Made by a program: the position numbers and the translations under genes. 64,000 bases of DNA from Amycolatopsis lurida. GTDB taxonomy: Bacteria > Actinomycetota > Actinomycetes > Mycobacteriales > Pseudonocardiaceae. The notes below the pieces were generated by a model. The model was not told the origin of the DNA. It did not search any database and worked only from the letters and a program-made list of their open reading frames with translations. Each line of letters begins with the position of its first letter. The stretch's first letter is position 1. The stretch spans positions 434,001 through 498,000 of the forward strand of contig NZ_FNTA01000003.1 in the NCBI RefSeq assembly GCF_900105055.1, in the 5' to 3' direction. Positions 1 to 8,808 of the stretch are shown here, piece by piece.

Positions 1-1
1 G

Positions 2-850
2 ATCGGCCAGGTCGAGTGGACCGCAAGGGCGCGCGGGAACCCGCGGCATGTCTGGGTCACGACCGAACCGGGCGCGTCCGGTTCGGCGGCGAAGGCGCTC
101 GCACGGTTTCCCGAGGTCCAGCTCGCGGCGGAGACGGCGGGCCGGTCGGACGTCTACCTGGCCGTGCACGTTCCGGACCGAGCCGAGGCGCGCGAACTGC
201 TCGCCGAGCGCATCCCCGGGGTTCCGGGCGTGGCGGGGACCCACTCGGAGCTGGTGCTGCGGGCACTGACCAGGGCCGATTCCTGGCGGCTGCACCGGCT
301 GAGCGAAGACCAGCAGAGGATCTTGTCCCGCGAACAGGTGGTGCCTGCCGCGCCGGACGGCTTCGACGCCGACGACGTGGGGCCGGACGAACGACGGCTC
401 ATCGGGCTCCTGGCCGGGAACGGGCGGATCACCGCGGCCGAAGCGGGCCGGAGCCTCGGCATCAGCCAGTCCACCGCGTATCGGCTGATCCAGTCGACGT
501 TGCGGCGCGGTATCGTCCGGCCACGCGTCGAGGTGGAACCCGCGCAGCTCGGCTACGAACTGGAGGCGGTCATCGCGCTGACCATCACTCCGGGCGCCAT
601 CCAGGCCGTGGCCGCGGAACTGGCGCGGCATCCGTCGGCGCGGTACGTGTCGATCGTCGCCGGCACCGCTTCGGTCATCCACCAGGGCGTGTTCCGGAAC
701 GAGGACGAAATGGCCGACTTCCTCACCAGGGACCTCGCCCCCTTGCCCGGGATCACCGCCCTGCAGGTCTCCGTGGTGTTGCGCATGCTGCGCCGGTACT
801 GGCTGTACCGGGAGGACGGCAGGTTCGCCGTCATCGACGAGCCGTCGTGA
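2..850 (+). CDS. Lrp/AsnC-family regulator, two-unit type, 5'-truncated
   Basis: The frame is open from the first bases, so the true start lies before the window; 282 residues are visible. The visible N-terminal part, up to about residue 85, looks like an AsnC ligand-binding (RAM) domain. A linker follows, then an AsnC-type helix-turn-helix (DERRLIGLLAGNGRITAAEA, then GISQSTAYRLI) and a second RAM domain. This matches the roughly 330-residue double-unit Lrp proteins of actinomycetes rather than classic 150-residue Lrp. Such proteins sense amino acids or other small ligands and bind DNA. The target is unknown because the upstream neighbour is outside the window. The stop overlaps the convergent gene on the minus strand by 20 bp. 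Confidence 0.85.
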   Translation: MGQVEWTARARGNPRHVWVTTEPGASGSAAKALARFPEVQLAAETAGRSDVYLAVHVPDRAEARELLAERIPGVPGVAGTHSELVLRALTRADSWRLHRLSEDQQRILSREQVVPAAPDGFDADDVGPDERRLIGLLAGNGRITAAEAGRSLGISQSTAYRLIQSTLRRGIVRPRVEVEPAQLGYELEAVIALTITPGAIQAVAAELARHPSARYVSIVAGTASVIHQGVFRNEDEMADFLTRDLAPLPGITALQVSVVLRMLRRYWLYREDGRFAVIDEPS

Positions 851-1883
851 CCGACGGCGACGACGCCAGGGGAACCAGCAGGCGCGGCGATCCGGTGCCG
901 TCGGCGGGCACGGACCAGATGTCGCTTTCCTTGCCGTCCGCGCGCGGCAGGCCGTAGGCGATCGTGTCGTTGTCGAGCCAGACCACTTGGTCGTCGATGC
1001 TGCGCGCCTCCGCGAGCGGGGTTTCCCGCATCGTGGTCAGGTCCAGCACATGCTCCCGCCAGGGCCGGACGTCGCCGTCGGCCACCCGCTTCTTGAACGC
1101 GAGTTTCGTGCCGTCCGGCGACAATGACGGGCATTCCGCGTTCTCCCGCAGGGTGCGCGCCTTCCACGCCTCGTTGTCGCCCTCCACGAGATAGGTCCGC
1201 CCGCCGGTGGCGACCGTGGCGAAGAACGTCCGCTCGTCGGCGGCGAACGTGACGCCCCAGTAGTTGACGTCCTCGCCCCGGTGGACCGCGTCCCCGATCC
1301 GCAGCGGGATGCCCTCGATGTTGCTCGAGAGCTCGTTCCGTTCGCGATCCATGATGGCCGTACGCGTCGAGAAGGTGCCGGGCGTCGAGTACGAGTCTCC
1401 GGTGACGAACGTGGTCCAGCTGCCCATCCGGCCACCGGGTGAGAGCTTCGCGCGGTTGGGGATGCCGGGGACGTCGACGCGCTTGACCTCGCCGAGCGCG
1501 GAGTCGACGAATTTGGCGACCGCCCCCGGCAGCGGAGTGGGTTCCTTCGCCAGGCACAGGCCGCCGTCCACCGACGTGTAGAACCGTTCGCAACCGAGCG
1601 AACTGATCCGCCGCGGGCCCCCGGGTTCGAAAACGGGGACCGACGCGACATTCCCGTACCCCGGCCCCGGCGCGCCGTTGCGGAACAGCAGTCTTCCCGG
1701 CTCCCCCAGTACCACCGGCCCCGAGGCATCCACCGCGACCGCCGCGTCGGCCGTCCGCCGCTCGGGGCTGTTCGCCTTCGCCTGCACCACGTACACCACC
1801 GAGGCGGCCGCGAGCGCGGCGACACCCGCCAGCGCCACGATGAACTTCACCGGGAGCTTCACCCCGTCCCCTTTCCTCGTCAC
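831..1883 (-). CDS. membrane-anchored TolB-like beta-propeller protein
   Basis: A protein of 350 residues from the GTG at 1883, or 343 residues from the GTG at 1862, which has a better AGGAAAGGGG ribosome site. A single hydrophobic segment near the N-terminus (KFIVALAGVAALAAASVVYV) looks like a signal anchor, so the rest should be outside the membrane. The body contains PD40/TolB-like repeats such as LSPDGTKLAF, LSPGGRMGSW and DIWSVPADGTG, suggesting a WD40-type propeller. No catalytic motif is visible and the function is unknown. The GTG at 1883 overlaps the stop of the upstream metallophosphoesterase as GTGA, so the two are probably co-transcribed. Confidence 0.7.
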   Translation of the reverse strand: MTRKGDGVKLPVKFIVALAGVAALAAASVVYVVQAKANSPERRTADAAVAVDASGPVVLGEPGRLLFRNGAPGPGYGNVASVPVFEPGGPRRISSLGCERFYTSVDGGLCLAKEPTPLPGAVAKFVDSALGEVKRVDVPGIPNRAKLSPGGRMGSWTTFVTGDSYSTPGTFSTRTAIMDRERNELSSNIEGIPLRIGDAVHRGEDVNYWGVTFAADERTFFATVATGGRTYLVEGDNEAWKARTLRENAECPSLSPDGTKLAFKKRVADGDVRPWREHVLDLTTMRETPLAEARSIDDQVVWLDNDTIAYGLPRADGKESDIWSVPADGTGSPRLLVPLASSPSVTTARR

Positions 1884-3439
1884 CGGCAGGTGTACGGGCC
1901 CGCTTTGTCGAGCAGTTCCCCGTTGGTGCCGATGATCTCCCAGGAGTAGGTCTTCCCCTTGAGCACCAGCTTCATCACCCCGTGCTTGCCCAGGATCTTT
2001 TCGACACCTTCACGGGCCTTGTAATCGAGATAGAGGCTGTCGCCGCCGATACCGGCGATGACCGACCGCACACCGTTGGCCTCGTCGACATGCCCGTTGA
2101 CGTCCAGCGGCTTCGTCCGCTCGTAATGGTGATCGTGGCCGGCGAACACGACGTCCGCCTTGGCCCTGGCCAGCTCGTTCCACAACGGCGCGATGCTCTT
2201 CGCGTCGCCGGAGTTCCCCGAGTTGAAACGTGGGTGGTGCCAGTACCCGGCGATACAGGACTTCTTCGTTTTCGCCAGGTCCTTGCGCAGCCATGCCACC
2301 TGCTCGGCGCCGCCGCCGTTGTACACCGGGTCCGAATCGAGCGCGACGAAGTGGAACGCGCCGACGTCGAAGCTGTAGTACGGCTTACCCTTCGGGGTCG
2401 CGATCTTCCCGAAGTACTGCTTGTATCCCGCCAGCTCGTTGTTCCACTCGTGGTTGCCCGGCGTGGGTTTGGTGATGTTCTTGAACTTGCCCCACGTCTT
2501 GTCGTAGTAGGACCGGAACTCCTCGATCGTGCCGTCGACGTATTGGTTGTCGCCGACCGTCAGCACGTACCGGGGGTTGATCTTGCGGACCAGTTCCGCC
2601 GTCCGTTGGTGTTCCGACGGCAGCTCCGCCTTGGCGATGTCACCGGCGAGCGCGATGACGATGCCGTCGGACGCCGCCGGCCGGGTGGACGCCTTCACCG
2701 GCGTGGTCGACCCGGACAGGTTCCCCGCCGCGTCCCGTGCCCGCACCGCGTACTGGAAGTCGAATCCCGACGCCAGGGACGTGTCGGTGTAGGAAGGCGT
2801 CGCGGACCGGCCGATCACGTTGCCGTTGCGCAGGACTTCGTATTCGGTGACCCCGACGTTGTCGGTGGACGCGGTCCAGCCGAGCGTGATGCTCTCGGTG
2901 GTGGACGACGCCTGCCGGAGCCCGGTCGGCACCGACGGTGGCTGGATGTCGCCGTCCCCGGTCCGGACGCCGTAGACCTCCAGTTCCCACAGTGAGTACC
3001 CGTAAACGGTCGCCCGTGCTGTGCCGTGGATCCGGACGTGCCGGGCGGAGGTGTTCAGACCGGTGAACTCGTCGAGGCCGCCGTCGCCGCCCACGACGGT
3101 TTTCACGTCCCGCCAGTTCTGGCCGTCGTCGGATGCTTGGACCTGATAGTCCTTCGCGTGGGCCGATTCCCAGAAGACCTTGATCCGGCTGATGTCCGCC
3201 GGACCGCCGAGGTCGACGGCGATCCACTGTGGATCACCCTCCAGGCTCGCCCATCGGGTCGTCGAATCGCCGTCGACGGCGAGCGCGCCACCGAAACCCT
3301 CGCTCTCCACGGTGGAGGTCGTGGTCCGTTTGTTGACCGACAGCAGGGATTCCGCCGTGGCGTTGGAAGCCGTCACGGGCTGAGCGAGCAGGACGATCGC
3401 CGCGATCGCGGCGGTGCCCGGCTTCACCATTCGCTTCAC
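1880..3439 (-). CDS. secreted metallophosphoesterase with F5/8C and FnIII domains
   Basis: I place the start at the GTG at 3439 because AGGAG lies six bases upstream; an ATG at 3430 is possible. The 519-residue product has a signal peptide (about 1-30), a discoidin-like F5/8 type C domain (about 32-155; VDGDSTTRWAS, PQWIAVDLGG), a fibronectin type III domain (about 162-245) and a calcineurin-like phosphoesterase domain. Visible metal-site motifs are ALAGDIA, VGDNQY, GNHEWN, YWHHPRF and GHDHHYER, all intact. The protein should act outside the cell on phosphate esters, with the F5/8C domain binding glycans or the wall. The exact substrate cannot be told. The gene to its 5' side is a close paralogue. 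It overlaps the downstream propeller gene by 4 bp. Confidence 0.85.
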   Translation of the reverse strand: MKRMVKPGTAAIAAIVLLAQPVTASNATAESLLSVNKRTTTSTVESEGFGGALAVDGDSTTRWASLEGDPQWIAVDLGGPADISRIKVFWESAHAKDYQVQASDDGQNWRDVKTVVGGDGGLDEFTGLNTSARHVRIHGTARATVYGYSLWELEVYGVRTGDGDIQPPSVPTGLRQASSTTESITLGWTASTDNVGVTEYEVLRNGNVIGRSATPSYTDTSLASGFDFQYAVRARDAAGNLSGSTTPVKASTRPAASDGIVIALAGDIAKAELPSEHQRTAELVRKINPRYVLTVGDNQYVDGTIEEFRSYYDKTWGKFKNITKPTPGNHEWNNELAGYKQYFGKIATPKGKPYYSFDVGAFHFVALDSDPVYNGGGAEQVAWLRKDLAKTKKSCIAGYWHHPRFNSGNSGDAKSIAPLWNELARAKADVVFAGHDHHYERTKPLDVNGHVDEANGVRSVIAGIGGDSLYLDYKAREGVEKILGKHGVMKLVLKGKTYSWEIIGTNGELLDKAGPYTCR

Positions 3440-3910
3440 CTGATACTCCTGAATGGACCTACGTCGTCGTGGATGTCGAGGGGTAAGCAATGAGTCGTGT
3501 GATCGGATCCCTGTCGCACAGGCCGTCTTCGTCGACTTCGCGATGAGATGGGCCACCCTGGACAGCAGGGTTCCGGATCGGTTTGCGGGCTCACTCCGAC
3601 CTGAAGTGTCCACAAGGGACAATTTACGTCGATGTCCGCCCGGTTGATGTCTCGATGACCGGTTCTCGCAGGGGTCGTGAATGGTAAAGAGGGTTAGAAC
3701 GACCATTACCACTCACGACCCCCGCGCAAAGCACCCAAATCAGACACAAATGGTGGAATTGGCATCCTTTGTGGACAGTCATGGGCGCGTCAGGTCCAGC
3801 AGGCGAGCCCTCGGCAGGCGACACGCCACGTTTGCCCTACCTCTCTACCGTCGTTATCACTCATGACCTCCATTGATGCCCGCAGGCGGTGCGGCACCGG
3901 ACCCCGGCCG
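3440..3910. other. intergenic region between two metallophosphoesterase genes
   Basis: No credible gene was found in this 471-bp gap. It holds a full 48-bp palindromic repeat (3673-3720), a degenerate right arm of the same repeat (TTATCACTCATGACC at 3854-3868), and an upstream block starting TCCACAAGGGACAATT near 3608 that recurs before the copy at 20060. The promoter of the gene at 1880-3439 must also lie here. Confidence 0.7.
3673..3720. repeat. 48-bp palindromic repeat, copy 1
   Basis: The arms are GGTCGTGAATGGTAA and TTACCACTCACGACC, with the centre containing GTTAGAACGAC. Arms match at 14 of 15 positions. Copies of identical length occur at 20060-20107 and 47863-47910. It is intergenic and could fold as a hairpin in RNA from either strand. 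Confidence 0.85.
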
Positions 3911-5479
3911 TCAGCGGCAGGTGTACGGACCCGCCTTGTCGAGCACATTCCCGTTGGTGTCGTGGATTTCCCAGGAGTAGGACTTCCCGTTCAGCGTCAG
4001 CTTCATCACCCCGTGCTTGGCGAGGATCTTCTCCACCCCTTCACGTGCCCTGTAGTCCGTGTAGAGGTAGTCGCCACCGATGCCGGCGATGACCGACCGC
4101 ACGCCGTTGGCCTCGTCGACGTGGCCGTCGACGTTCAGCGGCTTCGTCCGCTCGTAATGGTGGTCGTGACCGGTGATCACCATGTCCGCCTTCACCCTGG
4201 CCATCTCGTTCCACAGCGGCGCCATCTGCTTCTTGTCCCCGGAGTTCCCCGAGTTGAAACGCGGGTGGTGCCAGTATCCGATGACGCAGGACTTGGTGTT
4301 CTTCGCCAGGTCGTTGCGCAGCCAGGTCACCTGATCGGACCCGCCGCCGGTGTAGATCGGGTTCGAGTCCATCGCGACGAAGTGGAAGTCACCGATGTCG
4401 TAGCTGTAGTACGGCAAGCCCTGCGGGTACGCGATCGAGCCGAAGTACTCCTTGTAGCCCCGGAGCTGGTCGTCCCATTCGTGGTTGCCCGTCGTGGGCT
4501 TGGTGATGCTCTTGAACTTGCCCCACGTCTTGTCGTAGTGCGAGCGGTATTCCGAGATGGTGCCCTTGTGGTACTGGTTGTCGCCCACGGTCAGCACGTA
4601 CTTCGGGTTGATCCTGGCGACCTGGTTCGCGGTCCCCTGGTGCGTGGAGAAGAGCTCCGGGTTGGCGATGTCACCCGCCAGCGCGAGGGTGACGGGGCCG
4701 GTGCCGCCCGGCTGGGTCGCGGCCCTGATCGCCGGACTCGCCGCGGACACGTTGCCCGCCGCGTCCCGTGCCCGCACGGAGTAGCCGAACTCCACTCCGG
4801 ACGCCAGGCCGCTGTCGGTGTAGGTGGTCGTCGCCGAGGTTCCGACGACGTTCCCGTCGCGGAGCACCTCGTACTCGGTGACCCCGACGTTGTCGGTGGA
4901 GGCGGTCCAGCCGAGGGTGACGCTGTCCGTCGTGGTGGCGGTCGCGGAGAGACCCGTGGGCACCGTCGGCGCCTGCGTGTCGCCACCGCCGACGCGGTCA
5001 CCGTAGACTTCCAGCTCCCACAACGAATAACCGTAGGTCGTGCCGCGCGCCGTACCGTGGACGCGGATATGGCGCGCGGTGGCGTTGAGGCCCGCATGCT
5101 CGTCGATACCGCCGTCGCCGCCGACGACCGCCTTGATGTCCGTCCAGGTCCTGCCGTCGGCCGAGCCTTGGATCGTGTAAGTCTTGGCGTAGGCGACTTC
5201 CCAGTTCAGTTTGACCTTGGTGATGGTCGAGGTACCGCCGAGGTCGACGGCGATCCACTGCGGATCGACCATCTCCTCGCTCGCCCACCGGGTCGTGGTG
5301 TTGCCGTCGACGGCGTTGGCGCCGCCGAACTCGGTGGCCTCGACCGACGAGGTCGTGGTCGGTCTGCCGGCGGACAGCAGTGATTCCGCTTGCGCGGCGG
5401 TACCCGAAGAGATCAAGGTCTGGCCCAGCAGGGCCAGCGTCGCCACCGCGACACCGGCCAGGGGTGTTCTCCGTTTCAT
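3911..5479 (-). CDS. secreted metallophosphoesterase, paralogue of upstream-oriented copy
   Basis: Starts at the ATG at 5479 with GAGGAG six bases upstream. The 522-residue protein has the same order as its neighbour: signal peptide (about 1-31), F5/8C domain (VDGNTTTRWAS, PQWIAVDLGG), FnIII domain, then a phosphoesterase domain with ALAGDIANPE, VGDNQY, GNHEWD, YWHHPRF and GHDHHYER. The two proteins align almost without gaps and end in the same GPYTCR, so this is a recent tandem duplication. The cytosine pattern and codon use match neighbours. The separate promoter region (5480-5652) and the intervening repeat suggest the two copies are transcribed independently. The substrate is unknown. Confidence 0.88.
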   Translation of the reverse strand: MKRRTPLAGVAVATLALLGQTLISSGTAAQAESLLSAGRPTTTSSVEATEFGGANAVDGNTTTRWASEEMVDPQWIAVDLGGTSTITKVKLNWEVAYAKTYTIQGSADGRTWTDIKAVVGGDGGIDEHAGLNATARHIRVHGTARGTTYGYSLWELEVYGDRVGGGDTQAPTVPTGLSATATTTDSVTLGWTASTDNVGVTEYEVLRDGNVVGTSATTTYTDSGLASGVEFGYSVRARDAAGNVSAASPAIRAATQPGGTGPVTLALAGDIANPELFSTHQGTANQVARINPKYVLTVGDNQYHKGTISEYRSHYDKTWGKFKSITKPTTGNHEWDDQLRGYKEYFGSIAYPQGLPYYSYDIGDFHFVAMDSNPIYTGGGSDQVTWLRNDLAKNTKSCVIGYWHHPRFNSGNSGDKKQMAPLWNEMARVKADMVITGHDHHYERTKPLNVDGHVDEANGVRSVIAGIGGDYLYTDYRAREGVEKILAKHGVMKLTLNGKSYSWEIHDTNGNVLDKAGPYTCR

Positions 5480-5549
5480 GCGAACTCCTCGACGTTGCGG
5501 AGTCGGCGAGTACCGGCGGTGGGCGGCGACTGTCAGCCGGAGTCGCTTA

Positions 5550-5568
5550 GTTAAGTAAGTTTCCTAAC
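5550..5568. promoter_or_regulatory. imperfect palindrome upstream of metallophosphoesterase
   Basis: GTTAAGTAAGTTTCCTAAC is an imperfect 19-bp palindrome (GTTAnGnAA around a GTT centre) about 70 bp upstream of the ATG at 5479. Similar AGGAAACTTTCCT-type sites precede secreted-enzyme genes in actinomycetes and are often linked to ROK-type repressors. That link is an inference from memory. Confidence 0.4.
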
Positions 5569-5652
5569 GATCGCAGTGTAAAAGGTTCTTTAACTCACAG
5601 TCAACGGGGGAACGCGTCGTGCCCGGCACCATTCGATGGCAGGGTCGCGGCC

Positions 5653-7176
5653 ATGGTGACGCTGGATCGGCTCGTGAACGTCCTGGGTGGATACGGGGCG
5701 CGGCTGTGGTGCTGCCCGGTGTCGCGCGAGACGGCCTTGCGCGACGTGGTGATGCACGACGCCGCGGACCCCCGCGACCTGCGCGGAGACGTCTTCCTCG
5801 CCGTCGGGACGGACTCGATCGCGACAGCCGTCGACCTGGCCGTCGCGGCACACGCCTCGGTCGTCCTGGTCCGCGGATCGGCGCCGGACGAGCGCGCCGA
5901 GACCGGCGACGTCGCCGTGCTGCTGGTGGACCCGGACGTGTCCTGGGGTCAGCTCGCCGGCGTGGTCTACGGGCTCGTCCTGGAAGGCCGCGAGACCGAA
6001 TCGGGCCGCGGTCCGACCGACCTGTTCGCGCTGGCCGACAGTCTGGCGGACGCGCTCGGCAGCGCGGTGACCATCGAGGACCGGCTCTCCCGGGTCCTGG
6101 CGTACTCCAGCAGGCAGCACCTGGCCGACCGGGCGCGGCTGGAGACGATCCTCGGCAGGCGTGTCCCGGAACCGGTCCGCGACCTGTTCGAACGGCGGGG
6201 CGTGTTCGGCCACCTGGCGGCATCCGACGAGCCGCTGTTCGTCGAAGCCGATCCCGAACACGGGTTGACTGGGCGCATGGTCGTCGCCGTTCGCGCGGGC
6301 CGGGAGATGCTGGGTTCGATCTGGGTGGAATGCGACCGGCCACTGACCGACGTCCTGCGCGCCGTCCTGCGGGACAGCTCGCGCACGGTCGGCCTGCACC
6401 TCCTGCGCTCCCGGGCGAGCGCGGACCTGGAGCGGCAGGTCGAATCCGATCTCGTGATCCGGCTGGTGGAGGGAACGCCGGACGCGGCGGCCGTGCTCAG
6501 CAGGCTCGGCCTGCCTCCCGGCCGGTTCCGGGTGATCGCCCTGCAGGCCCACATCGGCGACGAACGCCACGCCGCGCTCCTGCTCGCGTTCGAGCGGGCG
6601 ACCACCGGTTTCGGCTGGTCACGGCCGGGCCGCAGCACGTTGTTCAGCAACACCGTCTACACCGTCCTGCCCGGGGACGACGTCGACGCGGCCAGGGCGT
6701 GGGTGCGTTCGATCCGCGAGGCACTGCCCCGGCAGGTGACGATGCTGGCCGGGATCGGCGCGGGCGCGGCGTCGGCGGAGCTGCCGGCCAGCAGGTTGGA
6801 AGCCGACGAATGTCTCGCATTGCACGCCGTACGGCCGGGCACGAAGTCCGCGATCGCCTACGACGAGGCCTGGGACGACATCCTCGTGCAACGGCTGCGG
6901 GCCGCCGCGGCGTCCGGCAGGGCGCCGGCCCGCGGCCCGATCACCGAGTTGCGGCGGCACGACAGCGCCAACGCCACCAGCTACGTCGCGACGTTGCGAG
7001 CCTGGCTCGAGGCGCAGGGAGATCTCGCGGAGGCCGCCGAGCGGCTGGAAGTGCACCCCAACACGATCCGCTACCGGCTCCGGAAGATGGCGGAGGTGAC
7101 CGAACTCGGCCTCGACCAGCCCGCGAAACGGCTGGCGATGATCATCGAGCTGGCCGTGTCCGATCCGGCCCCTTGA
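5653..7176 (+). CDS. PucR-family transcriptional regulator
   Basis: The 507-residue protein ends in the PucR C-terminal helix-turn-helix (GDLAEAAERLEVHPNTIRYR, then LRKMAEVTEL, about residues 455-490). Its N-terminal half fits the variable PucR sensor region, and the middle has a GGDEF-like portion typical of the CdaR/PucR group. Members activate purine, amino-acid or organic-acid catabolic genes. The next gene, in the same direction 110 bp away, is a D-amino-acid-type dehydrogenase, so it is the probable target. The ATG at 5653 has only a weak purine-rich site, so the start is moderately sure. A 21-bp inverted repeat lies between the two genes. Confidence 0.88.
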   Translation: MVTLDRLVNVLGGYGARLWCCPVSRETALRDVVMHDAADPRDLRGDVFLAVGTDSIATAVDLAVAAHASVVLVRGSAPDERAETGDVAVLLVDPDVSWGQLAGVVYGLVLEGRETESGRGPTDLFALADSLADALGSAVTIEDRLSRVLAYSSRQHLADRARLETILGRRVPEPVRDLFERRGVFGHLAASDEPLFVEADPEHGLTGRMVVAVRAGREMLGSIWVECDRPLTDVLRAVLRDSSRTVGLHLLRSRASADLERQVESDLVIRLVEGTPDAAAVLSRLGLPPGRFRVIALQAHIGDERHAALLLAFERATTGFGWSRPGRSTLFSNTVYTVLPGDDVDAARAWVRSIREALPRQVTMLAGIGAGAASAELPASRLEADECLALHAVRPGTKSAIAYDEAWDDILVQRLRAAAASGRAPARGPITELRRHDSANATSYVATLRAWLEAQGDLAEAAERLEVHPNTIRYRLRKMAEVTELGLDQPAKRLAMIIELAVSDPAP

Positions 7177-7202
7177 CCGTTCCGGCCAAAACGATCCGCC
7201 CG

Positions 7203-7223
7203 GATTGTCGGATCCGGACAATC
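7203..7223. promoter_or_regulatory. candidate operator between PucR gene and dehydrogenase
   Basis: Inverted repeat GATTGTC-N7-GACAATC, 63 bp upstream of the ATG at 7286 and 27 bp after the PucR stop. It is a reasonable binding site for the adjacent PucR protein, inferred from position and symmetry only. Confidence 0.45.
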
Positions 7224-7285
7224 TCCGCCGCCCGGATCCGAGCCATCCTGACCGCGACAGCACCACTCGTGCAGCGGAGGAATTC

Positions 7286-8551
7286 ATGGGCGAGCTCGAC
7301 CGGATCGACGGCGGCCCGCGTTCGGCGATCGTGATCGGAGCCGGCGTGGTCGGCCTGTCGACGGCGTGGTTCCTGCAGGAACGCGGGGTCGGAGTCACGG
7401 TGCTGGATCGCGAAGGCATCGCGGCGGGAGCGTCGTGGGGCAACGCCGGCTGGCTCTCCCCCGGCCTCGCGATCCCGCTCAACGAACCCGGCGTCCTGCG
7501 CTACGGACTCCGGACACTGCTCGACCGGCAGGCACCGCTGCACGTCCCGCCGTCCCCCGATCCGCGGCTGTGGTCGTTCCTCGCCCGCTTCGCCGCGAAC
7601 TGCACCGGACGCTCGTGGACCCGCGCGGTCGAAGCGAATTCGCCGCTGAACGACGAGTGCCTGGAAGCCTTCGACGTCCTCACCGCGAACGGGGTGGACG
7701 CACCGACCATCGAAGCGCCGATCACCGCGGCTTTCGAGACCGCGGACCAAGCCGCGGGGCTGATCACCGAACTGCGACGCATCGCGGAAACCGGACAGGA
7801 CATCTCCTGGACACAGCTCACCGCGGCCGAACTCGCCGAGCGGTTTCCCCAGGCCACGGCCCGGCTCGGCACAGCCGTCCGGATCGACGGGCAGCGCTAC
7901 GTGGACCCGGGCCGGTTCGTCGAGTCGCTGGCACGGGCGGTGGTCGGCCGGGGCGGCACGATCCGCCACAAGTTCGACGTCGCTTCCCTGCGCGCGTACC
8001 CGCACGCGTTGAGCGTGCGCTCGAAGACCGGTCAGACGGTGAACGCCAACGCGGTCGTGCTGGCGACCGGTGCCTGGCTGGGCGATCTGGGCCGGAGGTG
8101 GGGAGTCAAGGTCCCCGTCCGCGCCGGACGGGGCTACTCCTTCACCGTGCCGACCGACCGTCCGGTGCCAGGCCCGCTCTACCTGCCGGACATCCGCGTG
8201 GCGTGCACGCCGTACCGAGGAGGCCTCCGCGTCGCCGGGACCATGGAGTTCCGGAAACCGGACGCGCCGCTGGATCCGGCGCGGGTCGCTTCGATCATCG
8301 CGTCGGCACGGCCCTTCCTCACCGGCCTGGATTGGGACGGGCGCATCGACGAATGGGTGGGCTCCCGCCCGGTCACCACCGACGGGCGGCACGTGATCGG
8401 CGTGACGAGCACACCCGGGCTCTACGTCGCGGGCGGGCACGGGATGTGGGGACTGACCCACGGTCCGATCACCGGAAGGCTCCTGGCCGAACACATCACC
8501 ACCGGCAAGCAACCGGAAGCCCTGCGCCCGTTCGACCCCCTGCGCCGATGA
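7286..8551 (+). CDS. FAD-dependent D-amino-acid dehydrogenase-like oxidoreductase
   Basis: Start chosen at the ATG at 7286, which has GGAGG five bases upstream; an open frame extends back to 7205 but lacks a ribosome site. The 421-residue protein opens with a dinucleotide-binding motif (AIVIGAGVVGLSTAW) and belongs to the DAO/DadA flavoprotein family, ending with the typical VAGGHGMWGLTHGP FAD-contact loop. DadA enzymes oxidise D-amino acids to 2-oxo acids and pass electrons to the respiratory chain; other DAO members oxidise glycine, sarcosine or hydroxyproline. The exact substrate is not determinable. It follows a PucR regulator and overlaps the next small gene by ATGA. Confidence 0.85.
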   Translation: MGELDRIDGGPRSAIVIGAGVVGLSTAWFLQERGVGVTVLDREGIAAGASWGNAGWLSPGLAIPLNEPGVLRYGLRTLLDRQAPLHVPPSPDPRLWSFLARFAANCTGRSWTRAVEANSPLNDECLEAFDVLTANGVDAPTIEAPITAAFETADQAAGLITELRRIAETGQDISWTQLTAAELAERFPQATARLGTAVRIDGQRYVDPGRFVESLARAVVGRGGTIRHKFDVASLRAYPHALSVRSKTGQTVNANAVVLATGAWLGDLGRRWGVKVPVRAGRGYSFTVPTDRPVPGPLYLPDIRVACTPYRGGLRVAGTMEFRKPDAPLDPARVASIIASARPFLTGLDWDGRIDEWVGSRPVTTDGRHVIGVTSTPGLYVAGGHGMWGLTHGPITGRLLAEHITTGKQPEALRPFDPLRR

Positions 8552-8718
8552 CTCCGGACGACGAAACCTCATTCGACGAGCAGTCCGAAGTGGACCGTCT
8601 CCGCGCCGAGAACGCCCTGCTGCGCACCGAGAAGGACCTTCTCCTGAAGGCCGCGATCGGGTTCGCCACCGACGCGGGCGTCTTCCGGCGGCGGTCCCAC
8701 GAACCCGAGTCCCGCTGA
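8548..8718 (+). CDS. small coiled-coil protein, 56 residues
   Basis: The ATG at 8548 overlaps the stop of the dehydrogenase as ATGA, indicating translational coupling. The 56-residue product is mostly one amphipathic helix (EVDRLRAENALLRTEKDLLL followed by KAAIGFATDAG), with leucines at heptad spacing. This resembles the C-terminal tail of IS3-family OrfA proteins, so it may be a co-opted transposase remnant, but no other part of an IS3 element is nearby. A small partner or regulator protein is the alternative. Function unknown. Confidence 0.6.
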   Translation: MTPDDETSFDEQSEVDRLRAENALLRTEKDLLLKAAIGFATDAGVFRRRSHEPESR

Positions 8719-8808
8719 CCGACGCGGGACTCCCCGAAGGTCTGTGGGGGTCGGGTCCTTTCCGCGCCCGGCCCCCGCGGACGTATCCACCGAAAGGCGA
8801 TCATCACC

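Noticed and set aside
3863..5383. A long plus-strand frame of about 500 residues opposite the second metallophosphoesterase.
   Set aside because: It is an antisense shadow of the real gene: valine/arginine-rich, no family motif, and the minus-strand frame has an intact signal peptide and active site.
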